From Candidatus Omnitrophota bacterium (GTDB lineage Bacteria; Omnitrophota; Omnitrophia; Omnitrophales; Aquincolibacteriaceae): DNA of 5,723 nucleotides. The notes beneath the pieces are model-generated. The model had not been told where the DNA came from, did no database searches, and saw nothing but the letters and a program-made list of their open reading frames with translations. The stretch spans positions 3,976-9,698 of the forward strand of contig JAMWDC010000059.1 of the NCBI GenBank assembly GCA_023819025.1. The letters run 5' to 3'. Shown piece after piece: positions 5,651-5,723 of this stretch; within the stretch, counting starts at the first letter, position 1; each line of letters begins with the position of its first letter. The position numbers and the translations under genes were made by a program.

Positions 5651-5723
5651 CTTAACAGCCCCCAATTATCTTTAAAGCGAAGACCTTTTTTCAGCATACC
5701 TTTCTCGCCATAACGATCGATCA
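5647..5723 (-). CDS. C-terminal end of an unidentified upstream gene, stop overlapping the nuclease start
   Basis: From the right edge a minus-strand frame stays open for 24 codons (IDRYGEKGMLKKGLRFKDNW, then GLLR) and ends in TGA at 5647-5649. That stop overlaps the ATG of the NucS-like gene by the common ATGA arrangement. The residue mix is that of an ordinary basic, soluble C-terminus and the frame is open to the edge. The other two minus-strand frames close earlier, one near 5695 and one near 5669. The fragment is too short to assign. If real it is co-transcribed and translationally coupled with the nuclease gene, so its identity (for example a methyltransferase or another defence component) would say what the nuclease does. 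Confidence 0.5.
   Translation of the reverse strand, partial: IDRYGEKGMLKKGLRFKDNWGLLR

Noticed and set aside
1..5723. CRISPR array, tRNA, rRNA or complete insertion sequence
   Set aside because: I see no regularly spaced direct repeats, no tRNA-like cloverleaf, no conserved rRNA stretch and no transposase motif with terminal repeats.

Overview
The window carries genes almost entirely on the minus strand. It joins a housekeeping iron-sulfur (SUF) operon on the left to a small nuclease/ATPase block on the right that looks accessory. The organism is a bacterium, most likely Gram-negative and environmental. An Rrf2-type regulator followed by sufB, sufC and sufD, together with AAA/DUF4143 and NucS-like genes, occurs in many lineages, so I cannot name a phylum from this sequence alone.

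Left block (1-3223). Reading leftward on the minus strand it holds an IscR/SufR-like Rrf2 regulator (2717-3166), sufB (1208-2659), sufC (420-1187) and the first 130 codons of sufD, which runs off the left edge. Gaps between genes are 57, 20 and 29 nt, so this is one operon. SufB, SufC and SufD form the complex that builds Fe-S clusters; the cysteine desulfurase that feeds it with sulfur is not in view and could lie beyond the left edge. Upstream of the regulator is a sigma70-like promoter whose -35 box lies inside a perfect 25-bp dyad (arms 10 bp, spacer 5 bp). Together with three cysteines in the regulator, this suggests Fe-S feedback control of the whole operon.

Middle (3224-3458). This stretch of about 235 bp has no gene I can recognise. 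It contains an AT-rich inverted repeat, several short hairpins, and overlapping short open frames on both strands that look like a decayed or dispersed repeat.

Right block (3459-5723). It encodes an AAA_14/DUF4143 ATPase with an intact Walker A, Walker B and PD-(D/E)XK-like C-terminus. The gene has its own promoter, placed so close to the ATG that the transcript should be leaderless or nearly so. Upstream lies a 309-residue protein that joins an N-terminal EVE/PUA-like module to a C-terminal NucS (DUF91) nuclease domain, a layout expected of a modification-dependent or defence nuclease. Its ATG overlaps the stop codon of another partial gene at the right edge (ATGA overlap), so it is probably the second or later gene of a cut-off operon. 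This right-hand operon is the best place to look for an undescribed system.
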